Of a DNA stretch of 64,000 nt, positions 11,147-23,029 are shown piece by piece. Every line of letters begins with the position of its first letter. The first letter of the stretch is position 1. The stretch is from contig CM053813.1 of the NCBI GenBank assembly GCA_028671895.1, positions 9,238,001-9,302,000 on the forward strand, given 5' to 3'. A program made the position numbers and the translations under genes. The notes below the pieces were generated by a model. The model searched no databases and had not been told where the DNA came from. It saw only the letters and a list, made by a program, of their open reading frames with translations. This DNA is from Oenanthe sinensis. Lineage: Eukaryota > Streptophyta > Magnoliopsida > Apiales > Apiaceae.

Positions 11147-11768
11147 TCAAAAAGCTGAAGCAAATACACACGTATATACATACATTCACAGCATCCTCTT
11201 CCCTGCCATAACACCAAGTTTTTCTTGTGATTTTCTTAAACAAAAATCACTAACTGTTACTTGAAAACATTAATCAGTAAAACAAAACTCTGCCTAAATT
11301 TTGTTTAAAGTAAACTGTTAAACTTTTTGCGCATATTCTACGTCATCTCTTAACATTAGTATTCTTGCAAATCGTTGTTCAGTTCACCTGATATTCGAGT
11401 GAGTTTGTTTTTTTTGATTTCGTGTCTTCGTGTTTTTCATTTTTTTCAAGTGGCATAGTTGTGTGTGTTACTGATCAATCCATAAAGTACCAAGTAACCG
11501 CCCTGTTTTGTGTTTTTCCAAGATATTCGCATTTTTCAAAACAAAACGACTGTTCACTTTAATTTCCTAAAGCTAAACCGTCAATCATTAGTGGGGAGTT
11601 AAGTGATCATTAGTGGGAAGTTAAGTGGTCATTAGTGGGGAGTTTTATTACGTGGGTAATTAGTGGGGTTCGTGTACCTTTTTTTGTGTTTAAATTTAGA
11701 ACTTGTTCTCTAAAATTTTCATTGCAAAATCTTTACAAAACATTTCTCTTCTCAAACACAAATCTCAA
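11147..11768 (+). other. ATG-free leader of the third ORF
   Basis: No ATG occurs between 11041 and 11768 (728 bases) although about 11 would be expected at one in 64. GTGAGT at 11399-11404 and TTTAAATTTAG ending at 11699 could bound a 5'-UTR intron of about 300 bp. A 22-bp repeat occurs three times inside it. Confidence 0.6.
11586..11650 (+). repeat. 22-bp tandem repeat, three copies
   Basis: Units starting CATTAGTGGGGAGTTAAGTG at 11586, 11608 and 11630 differ by one to three bases. They lie inside the proposed leader intron. No role is apparent. Confidence 0.85.
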
Positions 11769-14700
11769 ATGGCCAACCCAAATTTCACTATTCCCAAAAC
11801 CAACTTTGTTAATCTCTCTGCTGATCGAGCAACTGGTAGATTCATTCACTACCAGTTCTGGATTGAGTCCCTCAACAACACATCCATAATAAGTCATGCC
11901 TTAACCACCTCTCCCATCCTGAATGTCGAAGCCCTTCAAGCTGCTTACTCAACATTAGAGATTCAGGGTGGTAAAGCAAATCCAACAGGCTTATCCTTCA
12001 CTATCAGTGGTGCAAAATATGAGGTCAGTCTGCAGAAGTTCAATGAGATTCTTGGGCTTCCTTCAGAAAATTTTGCTCCGGAACCCACTATGGACGAAAT
12101 GTTACAATTATTCACAGAGATAGGTTGTCGTCCTCCCGCGGGTCCTATCAAGGTAACAAAGGTTCACACAGGTATGTTACCAGCTGAGTGGGATTATGTA
12201 GTTCAGGCCATTCAACGCTGCATGTTCCCAAAGGACAAAGACTACAGGCCAATGAACAACAGCTGTCGAGTAATTCTATATGGAGTGGCAAATAACAGAA
12301 GAGTGAATGTGGGCAAACATCTGTTGATTCAGTTGCTTGAGAGGAGGGTACTGGAAAAGAATGCATCTCGGAACCCGGAAGATGGACCATTCAAATGTTG
12401 GATGCCAAGATTTCTTCAGATGGTTCTGGATGACGTTCTTTCAGCGGAGCACAGAAGAATATTTCAAGGCTCTGAAAGGATGGCATGTTTTGATATGACC
12501 TTAAAGAGTATCTCCACCATGGAAACCCAGCAAAAGTCCAGACTTTTTGAGTTGCGCCTGACTCCGTACTTCCAGGATCTGCAAGATGAGTATGCTAGGA
12601 GGCATGCTTCTCAGTTTACCGCAGTAGAAGCGGAAGGTAATGGCAACAAAGCTGCTGGTGGAGATCAAGTGTCTGGAAATTTAGGAGAAGCAGGTGTGGA
12701 TGTTGAAATGGCTGAAGCAAATGTTGCAGAAGCTGGAGTTGACAAGGATGAAGATCTTCTGAGTCAGGTACCTATTCTTGCTGATCTTGATCAAATTTCA
12801 ATTCAACCAACCCCTGTTTTCTACAGCCGTGGGCCTGAAAACCCCCAGGCTCTATCCCAGGCTGCAAGCCCTTCTGTTCATAAACATTCAGCCAGCCCTA
12901 AAACTGGTGATAAAAGGAAGGCAAGCCCATCTAAGTCGAGTGGAGGGAGTGTAGGAGTTGAGAGAGTAGTAAAATCAGCAGCTCTGCCACTCTCAAAGAA
13001 GCAAAAGATGGATTCTATCCCAGTGGCAACTGCGCAACCTGTTAGGGATAGTTCACCTCTCACAGCCACCACACCTCACGCTGGTGGCTCACCTCTCCTA
13101 AATATTCCAACACATTCGCACTCGCCTAGGCATGTTGGTGAGAGTCAAGGAAGGGGTCCAGCTAAACAGTCAATAGGAGCTGGCCCTACCTCCCCTGAGT
13201 TGTCCGCTCAGGGCTCTTTGAGCAATTTCTCGGAAGGGGAATGGCAAACTGAGACTAGCACTTCTGATGCTAGAATCTCAGGAAGTGTATATGTGGAAGA
13301 GTCTGTCGAATCCAGTACGGATGACTCTTCCTCATCTAAATCAGAAAACAAGATGCTCGCATAGCAACGACATCTGGTGACTGGTGGGTCTACGCCTCCA
13401 GAACAGCCCAGCGAACCAGAAAAGGTTCTTGGTGAACAAGGGGATGACATGGTCATAACGCCATCTCCTAATGTAGACACAGCGTTTAAAGGTTCAGTCT
13501 CACTGACCGATATCGCCGACCAACTCACCGCTAGTCCTCAGCGACTCGTGGATGAGGCTTTAGTTCTGTTAGGCTCTAAACACGAGAGAGAGACAGGGAG
13601 AGTAGATCCCTTCTCTTTAGGGATCTTGAGTGAAACAGAACCCGACGAGAGTAAACAGTTTAACCCAAGCCAAACACCGTCCCCTAAATTGCAGGATCTA
13701 GTGAAGAAGGTGGAAGCTTTGGAGGCTGGAGTTGCTGGTGTTACTGCTGCTGTCTCTTCTCACTCTGGAAGATTGGAGGTTGGAGCACAGTTCATGGAGA
13801 ACTTGATTGCCGTCCAAAATCAAATGATTGACAAGATAAACAATCTTGGATTGGTACGAGTGGAGCTTGGGCGGTCAGTCGATGATGTCACTCATGGCAT
13901 GTCACAGGTCTGGACGAAGCTGAATGAACTACTTGATGCTGTCTTTGGACGTAACAGGGCTGGACCTGGTCCTTCAACTGGTGGTGGTGGTGACGGTAAT
14001 AATGATGATAATGCTCCTGATGAGGATAACCCACCTAAGGGGGAGAAGGAGGATCAGGGTCTGAAAAAGCTGACTAGTAAGGGTCCGTTGATCGAGTCCG
14101 CAAACAAATCTGGTGAAAATGTGGAGGAGGCTCAACCGGCTCTTAAAGACAAAGGCAAGCAGAAGATGGTAGTTAAAGAAGCAGGAGCTGAGAAAGAAAC
14201 AGCTCTCGTCGATGTATTTATGGGAGACTTTATTGAAGATTCTGATGATGATGAGATGGAAGTAGAAGCCTTAGTGGCAAGGAGGTCGAGATTCGAGCAA
14301 CGGGCAAGAGAGTGGGAACAAGAAAGAGGTCTAAATCCTGGCGGATCTGGCGCAGGAGTTGCAGGTGATGCAGGAGACCACTCGGTTGCTGACGAGCATG
14401 TGCCGGAACAAGAAATTGATGAGGTAGCGAAAGAAGCGGAGATGCAAGAAGAGATTTTCAAGGAAGCCAGAGAAAGAGTGAATGAAGAAGTGCTTCAAGG
14501 AATAGTGGAAAAGGAACTAATGGCAAAGGAGAAGAGAGCTGCTCAGAAAACTCAGCATGAGTATGAAATGAAAAAGATCACAGATCCTAAGGTCCAGGCT
14601 GACATAAGGAGGGAAGGTCCTGAGTGGGACAAGGCTAGAGAAGCCTTAGCTGGACCAAGAGCCTATGCTCCTGACTCAGAAAGATTAAGTTTCCTTCTCC

Positions 14701-15920
14701 ACAAGCTAGAAAATCTAAACCCTGGGCTTCTGAACTATCTAAGCTGTATAAGACAGGGATGCACCTCTGTTCAAGTTATATTCAAGGAGAAAGCATGGAG
14801 TCTGATGATTACTTGGGCACCCATAACAAGAATCGAGCCGTGTATGGTTGATGAAGCATTCTTCCATGCAAGGGGTGCTAGTGAACTGGTAGAATATGCT
14901 CACAAGGTAGACACCTCTGTCAAGACTGGAGTGCTGTTTAAAGAGAAACTATTGAAGATGGCTGAAGACAGAGGGGTTGACATTATTCTAAATCCCTATC
15001 AAATCAGATACGTCCATGACAAGGTCTTGAGGATCGTAAATCTACATGACTCGAAACTGACCCCGAGCGAAAATGTACTGAAGGCAGTTGCAAAGCTAGT
15101 CCTCACAAAGGGTTTTCTAACAAAGGAAAAGAAGCTGGTGGCTAAGGACTTGGAGAAGTTGATAAGAAGGCAAGATGTTAGATACAAGTTGCCTGAAGCC
15201 AAACTACCAGTGGTTAAGAAGGAGCCTGAAGACTATGCATTCGAGCAGCAAGAAGAGGCAATAAAGGAGCATGTGCAGAGATATGGAGATCCAAGATTAG
15301 ACATTCCTGAAGAAGGAGAAATAAGGGAGGAAGCTAGTGCAGTGGTTGGTGCAAATGTCAAGTTTGTCAAAAGCAAAGCTGAGAATGAGAATGACCTGCT
15401 AATCTATACAGACAAGCATCAGGTGAAAACCGTCATTGAGCTCAAGTACGACATCTTTGCAGAACACAGTCATGAAACACTGTGTATCATAAGGGAATTG
15501 ATTGATGAGATGGATGATGTTGACGAGTTTGATCAGGACTATCTAAGGGTCACGTTTGAGAACTTCTGTAAGAGAAGACAACAACTTGATATTCAGAGGC
15601 TACAGCAATGCACCACCGCTATTGTCATTAGATACCCTAAGCAGCTGGTCATAAGGAAGAAAGGGGAAAAGGGGTATCCTGACAAAGTAACTAAGTTGAG
15701 GTTTGAAGACATTCCCACGAAGCTTACCACTCGCAGCATGGTTGAAAGATGGTTGAGGTTGTTTCGAGATTATAAGATCAGAAATCATGTGGAAGCAGAA
15801 GGACTTAATCTTCTCAAGAAAAGATTGGATGAAGTCTGCAACCCTGAGTTCATGAAGAAAGAAAAGGCAGCCAAGAAGAAAGCTCGTGAGGAAGAGGAGC
15901 GCAAGAAATCGAGATTTTAA
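11769..15920 (+). pseudogene. Element 1 third ORF (env-like position), one in-frame TAG
   Basis: ATG 11769 (CAAATGGCC) opens a frame of 531 codons to TAG 13362-13364; the same frame then runs 851 more codons to TAA 15918-15920. The first 220 residues form a conserved block (starting PNFTIPKTNFVNL, with AEWDYVV, NNRRVNVG and CWMPRFLQMVLDDVL) also found in elements 2 and 3. A Pro/Ser-rich middle follows with basic clusters KRKASPSK (about residue 382) and SKKQKMDS (about 410). After the TAG come a coiled coil (about 640-700), an acidic region, a charged helical region and a basic C-terminus KKAREEEERKKSRF. I see no signal peptide or clear transmembrane helix, so the usual name env-like is only positional. 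Function unknown; the basic clusters suggest a nuclear protein. Confidence 0.85.
13362..13367 (+). other. In-frame TAG splitting the third ORF (TAG CAA)
   Basis: The stop is followed by CAACGA. The known viral readthrough context is TAG-CAR-YYA; this fits five of six positions. Composition continues unchanged on both sides, so the stop is either a recent mutation or a programmed readthrough site. Confidence 0.4.
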
Positions 15921-16367
15921 TGTATTAAGCTTGTAATGTTTCTTTGCGTTGTAATTTGTTTTCTTATTTTCCTGCATTGTAAGTACATTATCTGTTTTCT
16001 TGTGTAGTGTAAGGTAGAAGTTAGTTAGCTAAGTGTCATGAAACTGGTTTATATTAGGCGTCAATTATTTTGTGAAGTTCGGCGGTGGTAATACTGCTAA
16101 AAGGACTTCAGAAGGATAATTGAAGATTGAGTGGACCATGCTCTTAAGTACTTAGAGAAAATCTCTAGAAGAGCATGAAGCCATTTGATCGAGCCAACAG
16201 GTGTCCAATTTTGGCACTTGAAGTATCAGTGATAGACATGAAGCTAGTTAATCAAGCCAAGCATTATGCAAGTTGACATGATCGTTTATGAATGTTAGTT
16301 TATCTTTTTCAGTCCCTGGTTAGTTGAGTTATCCTCATTGTGAATTTGGTTGTCATTGTTAGACAAT
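15921..16367 (+). other. Spacer between the third ORF and the polypurine tract
   Basis: About 450 bp without a credible frame. It includes GTGAAGTTCGGCGGTGG and a stretch of AT-rich DNA. It would be the 3' untranslated part of the internal transcript together with the 3' LTR. Confidence 0.5.
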
Positions 16368-16382
16368 CAAATAGGGGGAGAT
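16368..16382 (+). other. Polypurine tract of element 1
   Basis: CAAATAGGGGGAGAT directly precedes the TGAAAGG start of the 3' LTR, the required place for plus-strand DNA priming. Confidence 0.9.
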
Positions 16383-16944
16383 TGAAAGGCATAGGTGTAC
16401 TAACTTGTAACACTTAATTACTATGTAACTCAACTAGGTAAAAGATAAAACAACAGCAAAAACAAGAGAAACTGAAGAAGCACGTGGAATCAATCAACTG
16501 AAGAAATGGTAATGATACTTGGTAACTACAAGTAACTAATTTGGTTAATCAAGGATGCATAAGTGAGAAGAAGTTCAATTTCAGTATTGCTCATGCCCTA
16601 ACTTATCTAATGGAGAATCAAATTAATGTCAAAGAAGTATCAAGAAGACCAAAGTGATTTCATGTAATGTATATCAACATCTGGATAATGTAAAGGTTAA
16701 TCAACAAATGAGAACTGACATTCAGAAGCAAGAACCCCTACAAGACTAGTCACTTATGAACCAGACCATTGCATCAAGTGTCAGGACATTGGAGGCAAGT
16801 TCATGTCAATAATAGAAGATCTCATTTGAATTGAGTGAGGAAAAGAAATTGAAGAAGCTAGGGAAACTTGCTCATAAAGGTTAATCCTCAATTAGTCACT
16901 AAAGAAGGTCAACATTGGATGAGTGCATATTTGCTAAGGCAAAT

Positions 16945-17180
16945 GTCGATCCACAGCAGATCGAGATGCGGGTCGAGATTTATAATTGAAGTAAAACATT
17001 GCAAAGGCAAATCTCTATCCACGGCAGATCGAGATCGAGATCGAGATTCTCAAAGATCGAGATCGAGATTCTCATAGATCGAGATCGAGATTTTCACAGA
17101 TCGAGATCGAGATCGAGATTGTCAACCAAGATCGAGATCGAGATGGGTCCAGGCCGAGATCGAGATGCGGGTCGATATGT
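16945..17180 (+). repeat. GATCGAG repeat array in the 3' LTR
   Basis: Same arrangement as in the 5' LTR, with two sites (GATCGAG against GATCCAG, and GGCCGAG against GGCCCAG) better preserved here. Confidence 0.95.
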
Positions 17181-17311
17181 AGCATTTAATGTTCAAGGGA
17201 CAAGTGGCTTATTGTGAACGGTTGATCCAGAGTGGTTGGAAAGTACTTTTTGTTGACGAGTCCTGATTGGGCCACGTACACAAAAAGGACAAGATCAAGT
17301 CTACACGACAT

Positions 17312-17319
17312 TATAAAAG
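17312..17319 (+). promoter_or_regulatory. TATA box of the 3' LTR
   Basis: TATAAAAG in the same context as 3800-3807. A transcript starting here would read out into element 2 sequence. Confidence 0.7.
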
Positions 17320-17629
17320 CAGCACTTTGTTTTATTTGTAAAGAGACTTTAAGCAATCTCTGTATTTTTCTACAGTATATTTTAAAGAGAGCATTTACTG
17401 TAAAAAGAAAGTGAGAGAGAATTAGTTGAATCAAGCTTTAATTGCTGTATTTATTGTTCAACTGATTATGATGCTTTTATGAATGTTGTAGCAAATCCTT
17501 CAATGAATATAAAGATGTATTCTTGAAATTCTGTGTCATCATTTATTACCTGCATTTATTTTCATTTTCTCTCATTATTCGAAACAGTTGTATTCACCCC
17601 CCCCCCTCTACAACACTTTGGACCTAACA

Positions 17630-17634
17630 CATAG
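17630..17634. repeat. Target-site duplication of element 1, right copy (CATAG)
   Basis: Identical to 2879-2883. Confidence 0.93.
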
Positions 17635-17908
17635 GCTTGAGTGTTGAATGATAATGTCATGAGTATGATCCATGTTATGCATGAACACTTTGTGAACTTC
17701 TACTTCATGGATCAGGTTACTAATTTTGTACAAGACAATAACTATTAAACTTACTATCACCAACTTATGTCATGTTAACCAAACTGTTTCAAGTGACAAT
17801 TAAAACATATTGTCAATATACATATAATAATACATTTTACTTAGCTTATTATAAATTGAGACTAAGAAACTTTAGTTGATTATACTGTTAATACCACAAT
17901 CCCTAACA
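17635..17908 (-). repeat. Element 2 3' LTR, proximal part
   Basis: On the minus strand the LTR starts TGTTAGGGATTGTGG at 17908, immediately after a purine tract. It contains ATTGTCA and CTGTT variants of the element's motif. Confidence 0.8.
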
Positions 17909-17921
17909 ATATCCCCTAATT
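17909..17921 (-). other. Polypurine tract of element 2
   Basis: Minus strand AAATTAGGGGATAT adjoining the LTR start, a degraded form of the AAATAGGGGGAGAT tract of element 1. Confidence 0.7.
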
Positions 17922-18095
17922 TGTTCTTATGTAAAATAAAAACAAATTCAAAGTAAATTGCAGATGCTAACTCAACTAAAATAACTGAGGTGTTTGTACA
18001 GGAAAATATTTAGACAAATTACAAGTACAATTTTTCTCAAACTACTAGCTTCTCTAGACTGAGCAAATCTTCAATTTTAGCTTGAGTTTCCTTCC

Positions 18096-21000
18096 TTATT
18101 TCTTCTTAGAAGTCATCATTGCATATAGATCTTCAAGGGCTTTCAGAGCTTTTTTTTCATCATCAGTTCTGGCATAACTGGGGACACAGTCAAGAACTAC
18201 CTTCACAAGTTTGTAGGATAGATCTCTCAAGTCTTTATAAGTGTAGTAGTTTTTCACAGGTCCTTTAGAAATACAGAGATATTTAATTTCAAATTCATCA
18301 GCAATGAATCTGTCCTTTGAAGATGAGAAGATTTGCTTCACCCACATTTTGTCTATCTCACCATCCTCCCAAGATCTTGACTCAATGATTTCTCCAACCA
18401 AAGTACTAATGTTTCTTTCAATTTCTAGAAACGATCTTGTGGAAAGTCTGAAGATTCTTCTTAGATTAGCAGTATTGAGAGTCTTGAAATCTACAACCTT
18501 CACTTCAATGCTATCAATGATGATACTTAAAAGATGAGTGAAAACAAGTGAGACATAATTATATTTCCTTGAGAATTGATCATTAAGCTTTGCACACTTC
18601 AAGTCAATCTCAGATTCTTTGATCTGCCTATGGATCCTGTCTATCTCCTTCTTAGTAGCTTCAACATCAGCATCAAATTTTTTCTTCTCCCTGGATTCCT
18701 TCATCTTAAAATCATATATCTCTAGGGCTTTGTTTTTAAGATCAAATATCTCAAAATTTGTTATGTTGAGCAATTGTCTCTTGATGAGTTCTGTGATATG
18801 AGGCTCCTTTTCAGCCAATGTCTTCATATGTTCAAAGGTGATCTCTTCAGCTGATCCATCTGTATTGTAAAATATAGTTCTTTCTAGATTTCTTAGAAGA
18901 CATTGTTGAGTCCTTTCATAGTCCACCTTCTTCTCATATTCCCGCTTCTTCTTTGACTTGATAATTCTTTGGATTGTATGAATAAGTTTTTGTTCCTCAA
19001 GATAAGGATACTTAGACAATGGTTCTTCTAGCTTGATTAGTAATTCACAATTCGTATCCTGCAAAGAATTCACACTCTAGAATTCTTTGATCCCTTCTTC
19101 ATTTTCAAACATCAGTCCATCAGAGTAGAAGACTGGTTCAGGTTCTTCAACTTCAACATCATCTAAATGATGAGGCTTGAAAGAGTCCATCAATCCTAGA
19201 AATTTTCTGATTAGCAATCCTCTGAAGACCTGAGTCTTGATGTTTGTCCCTTTTATGAATAACAACATTCTTCTAACCATGAAGTAGTCAGTTTTTTTCA
19301 TTTCATAACTCATTTCTTCAATTTGCCCATTAGAGTAAGAGATGTCTACCTTGCTCAGTGTGTTATACTCAGACCACTCAATAGTAACTTTAGCAATTAA
19401 ATCTGCCTTGGTTTCTACTAAGTTATTGATTGTAGGTCTCCTAACCTCTAGACATTCTTCTTCAACCTTCTTAGTAGACAGATTCTATTTTGAGATGCTA
19501 GGCATACTCTTTTTACATGCTCTATTGGCCATGGACTTGGTTAGTCCAATTCTGTAAGCTTTATCACCAATTGGCCTGTTTCCATTTGTCTTGACCTTTA
19601 TTTTCTTGACAGTACCTTCCCCTTTATTATTCCTGAGAGCATCTTTGAAAGTTACTGTCAAATTGGTTATGACAATATGTTAAGGCTCCTTGATAGTGGG
19701 TTCTAGTTTTGTGACCGTATGTTCCACCTTATCATTCCTGATAGTATCTTGCATGACATCATATTTCTTGTCATCTTCAAAACCAAGAACCATCTGCTTC
19801 ATCACCCTTCCTTCAACACCATCTGTGTACTTCTTATCATTCTCATCATCTTCATCCACCTTATTTCCAGCTCTAAAAGATCCTTCATCATTATTATTAT
19901 TTTGGCTTGAGTAACATGCACCTTAATCAGGCTTTTCATTCTCATCATCATTATTATTATTACCATCAAATTTTCTTCTTAACCTCTTAGCCTTCTTTCT
20001 TGAAAATCTCTCCATATCCTTCTTCAAAATTCTGACAACCTCCATTACTTCTTGTGTTTGAGGAAATTTAGAGAAGTACTCATAAGCATCCTTTACAGAC
20101 CTTGGTTTTCTTTTGCTAACTCTCTCAAGGTTCATGGTCATGTACTTCCCATCATTAGAGTAGCAGTACTTGATGCTTAGAGGATTATGAGTAATTTCTA
20201 GCAGCTTCTCATTTACCATATTCAACAAAATTCTCATCAGGTTCTCATTCAAGAAGGATTTTCAATTTTGATCTTGAGTCTTATGGCTTCAATTACAACA
20301 ACTTCTTGCCTGCTAAAATAGCCCAAACTGATATACCAGCTCAAACCACCTTCTATTCTCATAGTGATCACCCAATTGTTGCTTTTAGAGACCAACACTG
20401 CTACACCAATTGTTAATTGTCTCATAGAATCAGAAAACACTTTGGGATATCTGTTGGATTTTCTTCCCAGCTCATCTATCCTCTTGTTAATGTTTACATC
20501 CTAGAACACTGCATTGTTCTCATTTTCATCAAACATAAGCATTGTAGCCTTCTCTTCATCTAAATCCTCCCATTCTTCCATAAAGTAATCATCTGGATTT
20601 TGAGGAATCACTTTGTCTTTTCCTTTACCAGCTACATGCTCAGGGGCCCTTACTACACCCTCCCTGATAACAATGCCTTTCTCCTTAGGCCTTCCATTCT
20701 TCTTCTCCTTATTTCCACCAAGCTTTTTAGCCATCTAAGCATCCAATTAGACAATAATGCTAATTGGCTCTCCCCCGAGATGTAGCTTGAGTCTCCTTAT
20801 CACACCTAGATTTATCAGTATCAGCCTTATCACTCCTTTCAACAAATACTTCAACTTCTGTACTCTTCTCCCCCTTAGTTGAGGTAGCAACTGCAGGGAT
20901 TGAAAACTTCAAATTGAACTACTGAAGCTTGTCAAACATAGCTTGGAAACCATCGTTCATAACTTTCTCCAAATCTGCCATCTTATTCACCAGCTTCACT

Positions 21001-22839
21001 TGATTCCTTCTAACAGTTTCCAGATTTTTAGAGAGTTTGGCACCTTTATGTGAAAGGGATTTCAACCTTTCATCAGCTTGTTTGGAGGACTTGGATTTGG
21101 AGGATGTTGTGGTTCTCACAGCCTCTGGTTTTTTCTGGATGATCTCATCATCCCTCACCAACTCACTTTCAAGGCCTAGTACCTTAGAAGATTTGGCTCT
21201 CACAGATTTTTTTTTCTTTTGGCCATGCTCAAAGCCCTCTCATTTTGCCTGGGATTTTTCAAGCCCTTCATTTTTATGCTTATTTCTCTTTTCTTTTGTG
21301 CCTCTTTTTCTTTTCACTCCCTCACTCAACCTAGGTGCATGAGACTAAACAAGTACACCATGTACAAGAGATTTAGATTATACCTTTAATAGAGTGGAGA
21401 TGAGAAGATAGTCATTTGTCATGTCATCATCCATCTGAGAAGTATTGTCTGGGTCTTGATTATTGACAACATTGTCAAGAGGGGTGACATCAACTTTATC
21501 TTTGACAGCTGCAGAGGCCGTGACAACAACTTTTGTTGATGGAGCAGCATCCAATGGATGAGTGATGTCTTTTACACTTTGAGTAGAAAGTTCTTGTGAA
21601 TCACTTGGGAATGGTTCATCCATGGCTTGAAATAGAGAATTGATAGTGGGCTGCTCCACTATTACAAAATGAGAAGCTCCATAGTTGAAAGAGCTTTGTT
21701 CCACATTTTCTAATCTAACATTGTAAATTTTTTCAAGTGTAGGCTCATGTTGAGTGGGTTCAACATATTGTGCAGACTCTTTACAAGATGCCACGAGAGA
21801 CTGACCAAGTTCAATAGATGCCTCCTGTTGAGAGGAGACACCTAAAAAAGTGTTATTTTCTCTATTAAGTTCTATGTCCTTTAGAGAGGACACAAACTGG
21901 GCTATAGAGGTTGATACCCTAGCCTTCTTTTCCTTAGGCACTACAGGGTCCTCTATGGATTCTGTGATCTGACTACCACCCTTAGTTGTTGCATCTAGTA
22001 TAGTTTAACCACCTACCTGTGGAATAGCTTCTAACCTAGATGTAGTGGTTCCCTTCTTTTTAGGAACCTGGTCCTTTTGAGAGGAACCAGGCTCTTGGCT
22101 AGCAACGTTAGATAATCTGGAGGCTCTAACAGACTTAAAAGGTTGTGAGTAGGGGTTAAGAATGGAGAGGTCAACTCCATTCTCATCACTCAAAAAAACA
22201 CATTGAAATTATCAACAATCTTCAATTTAAGCAAATTTATAGTAGAATGCATATGATCTGTGATAAACAATCCCAACTCTGAATTTAGAGGCTTTCTAGT
22301 TAAAACAGAGTGGGTGTTTTTCTTTAAAGTGGGGGACTCCATGCATTGTACTTCATTAAGATTAATTATGCCTAGTACAGAGTTAATAATAAGTATAAAG
22401 AATCTGGGATAATAGTATTAAGATTAATTATGCATTGTACTTCATTAAGATTAATTATGCCTACTCCTGCTATCCTTCTTGCCCAGCACCAACTTGAATA
22501 GTGGCATTAGTATCTTGCCTATATCAATCATGTAGTTGTGCACCATAGAATGCACAATCTTTCTTATGTAGGATGGGTCCTCATTCTAGCCGCTTGTCTT
22601 GCTTGACATAGCTCTAGTGACAACATCTAGAATCATGCTCTACTCTCACAAGTTGCAGAGGTCCACAAATGTGACAGCCTATGAATCTCCAACATAGGGC
22701 ATTGATTTAGTACATACGAGATGTAAGAGTTATTCATGAAGTCAACAAAATTTTTGAAGGCTTCTCCAACTTCACCCACCGGTGCCATGGTGGTGAAGTT
22801 GGTTTGGGAAAGAGAGCAACAAATTTGTGGTCCAGACAT
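18096..22839 (-). pseudogene. Element 2 third ORF remnant
   Basis: Read from ATG 22837-22839 (ACCATGTCTGG, excellent context) down to TAG at about 18096. The start, with SQTNFTTM followed by SYISYVLNQCPMLEIHRL, matches the start of the element 1 third ORF (PKTNFVNL, then TSIISHALTTSPILNVEAL). Later pieces in order: a Ser-rich part with KKKGTTTS, KEKKARVSTS (22193-21378), a coiled coil (21203-20919, ending KMADLEKVMNDGFQAMFDKL), an acidic stretch, a Lys/Arg-rich piece KKAKRLRRK (about 19980), and a charged C-terminal block (19313-18096) with only one internal TAG at 19077. Most pieces share one frame; several stops and at least two frameshifts separate them. A local duplication at about 22334-22470 adds disorder. 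It was probably a protein of well over 1000 residues. Confidence 0.7.
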
Positions 22840-22985
22840 GGTTGCAGAGAAAAGAAGGGTTAAGAAATTTAGTAAGAAAGAGAACAGAGAAGACGAAGTT
22901 ACAGAGAAAGAATTGGAGGTTTTAGAACATTTGAGAGTAAGAGAGTTTTAGAAGAAGTAAAGAGTGAGAGTGAATTTACTGTTTG

Positions 22986-22993
22986 TATTTATA
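22986..22993 (-). promoter_or_regulatory. Candidate internal promoter of element 2
   Basis: Minus strand TATAAATA followed by a CT-rich stretch (ATTCACTCTCACTCTTTACTT) and then the third ORF ATG about 150 bases downstream. The same TATAAATACA core occurs in this element's LTR at 2350-2357. One ATG, followed after one codon by a stop, lies in the leader at about 22932. Confidence 0.65.
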
Positions 22994-23029
22994 TGCAATG
23001 AAAAAGAAATTGTCAAGAAAGAATTTCAA

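Larger units (their letters stand above)
2884..17629 (+). mobile_element. Element 1: complete sirevirus-like Ty1/copia retrotransposon (14.7 kb)
   Basis: Full structure: 5' LTR 2884-4120, primer-binding site, gag 4619-7168, pol 7147-10491, spacer with repeat array, third ORF 11769-15920, polypurine tract and 3' LTR 16383-17629, flanked by CATAG duplications. Pol order PR-IN-RT-RH identifies Ty1/copia; the long gag with coiled coil, large size and downstream third ORF identify the Sirevirus (SIRE/Maximus) group. The LTRs differ by roughly 17 substitutions by eye, one 13-bp indel and a C-tract length change (13 versus 10), so insertion is recent. Gag, pol and ORF3 contain in total seven in-frame stops but no frameshift that I can see, so the copy cannot make full proteins without help. 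Confidence 0.95.
16383..17629 (+). repeat. Element 1 3' LTR (1247 bp)
   Basis: Starts TGAAAGGCATAGG and ends CCTAACA. Nearly identical to the 5' LTR, with a 13-bp segment around 16430 that the 5' copy lacks and a C tract of 10 instead of 13. Confidence 0.95.
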
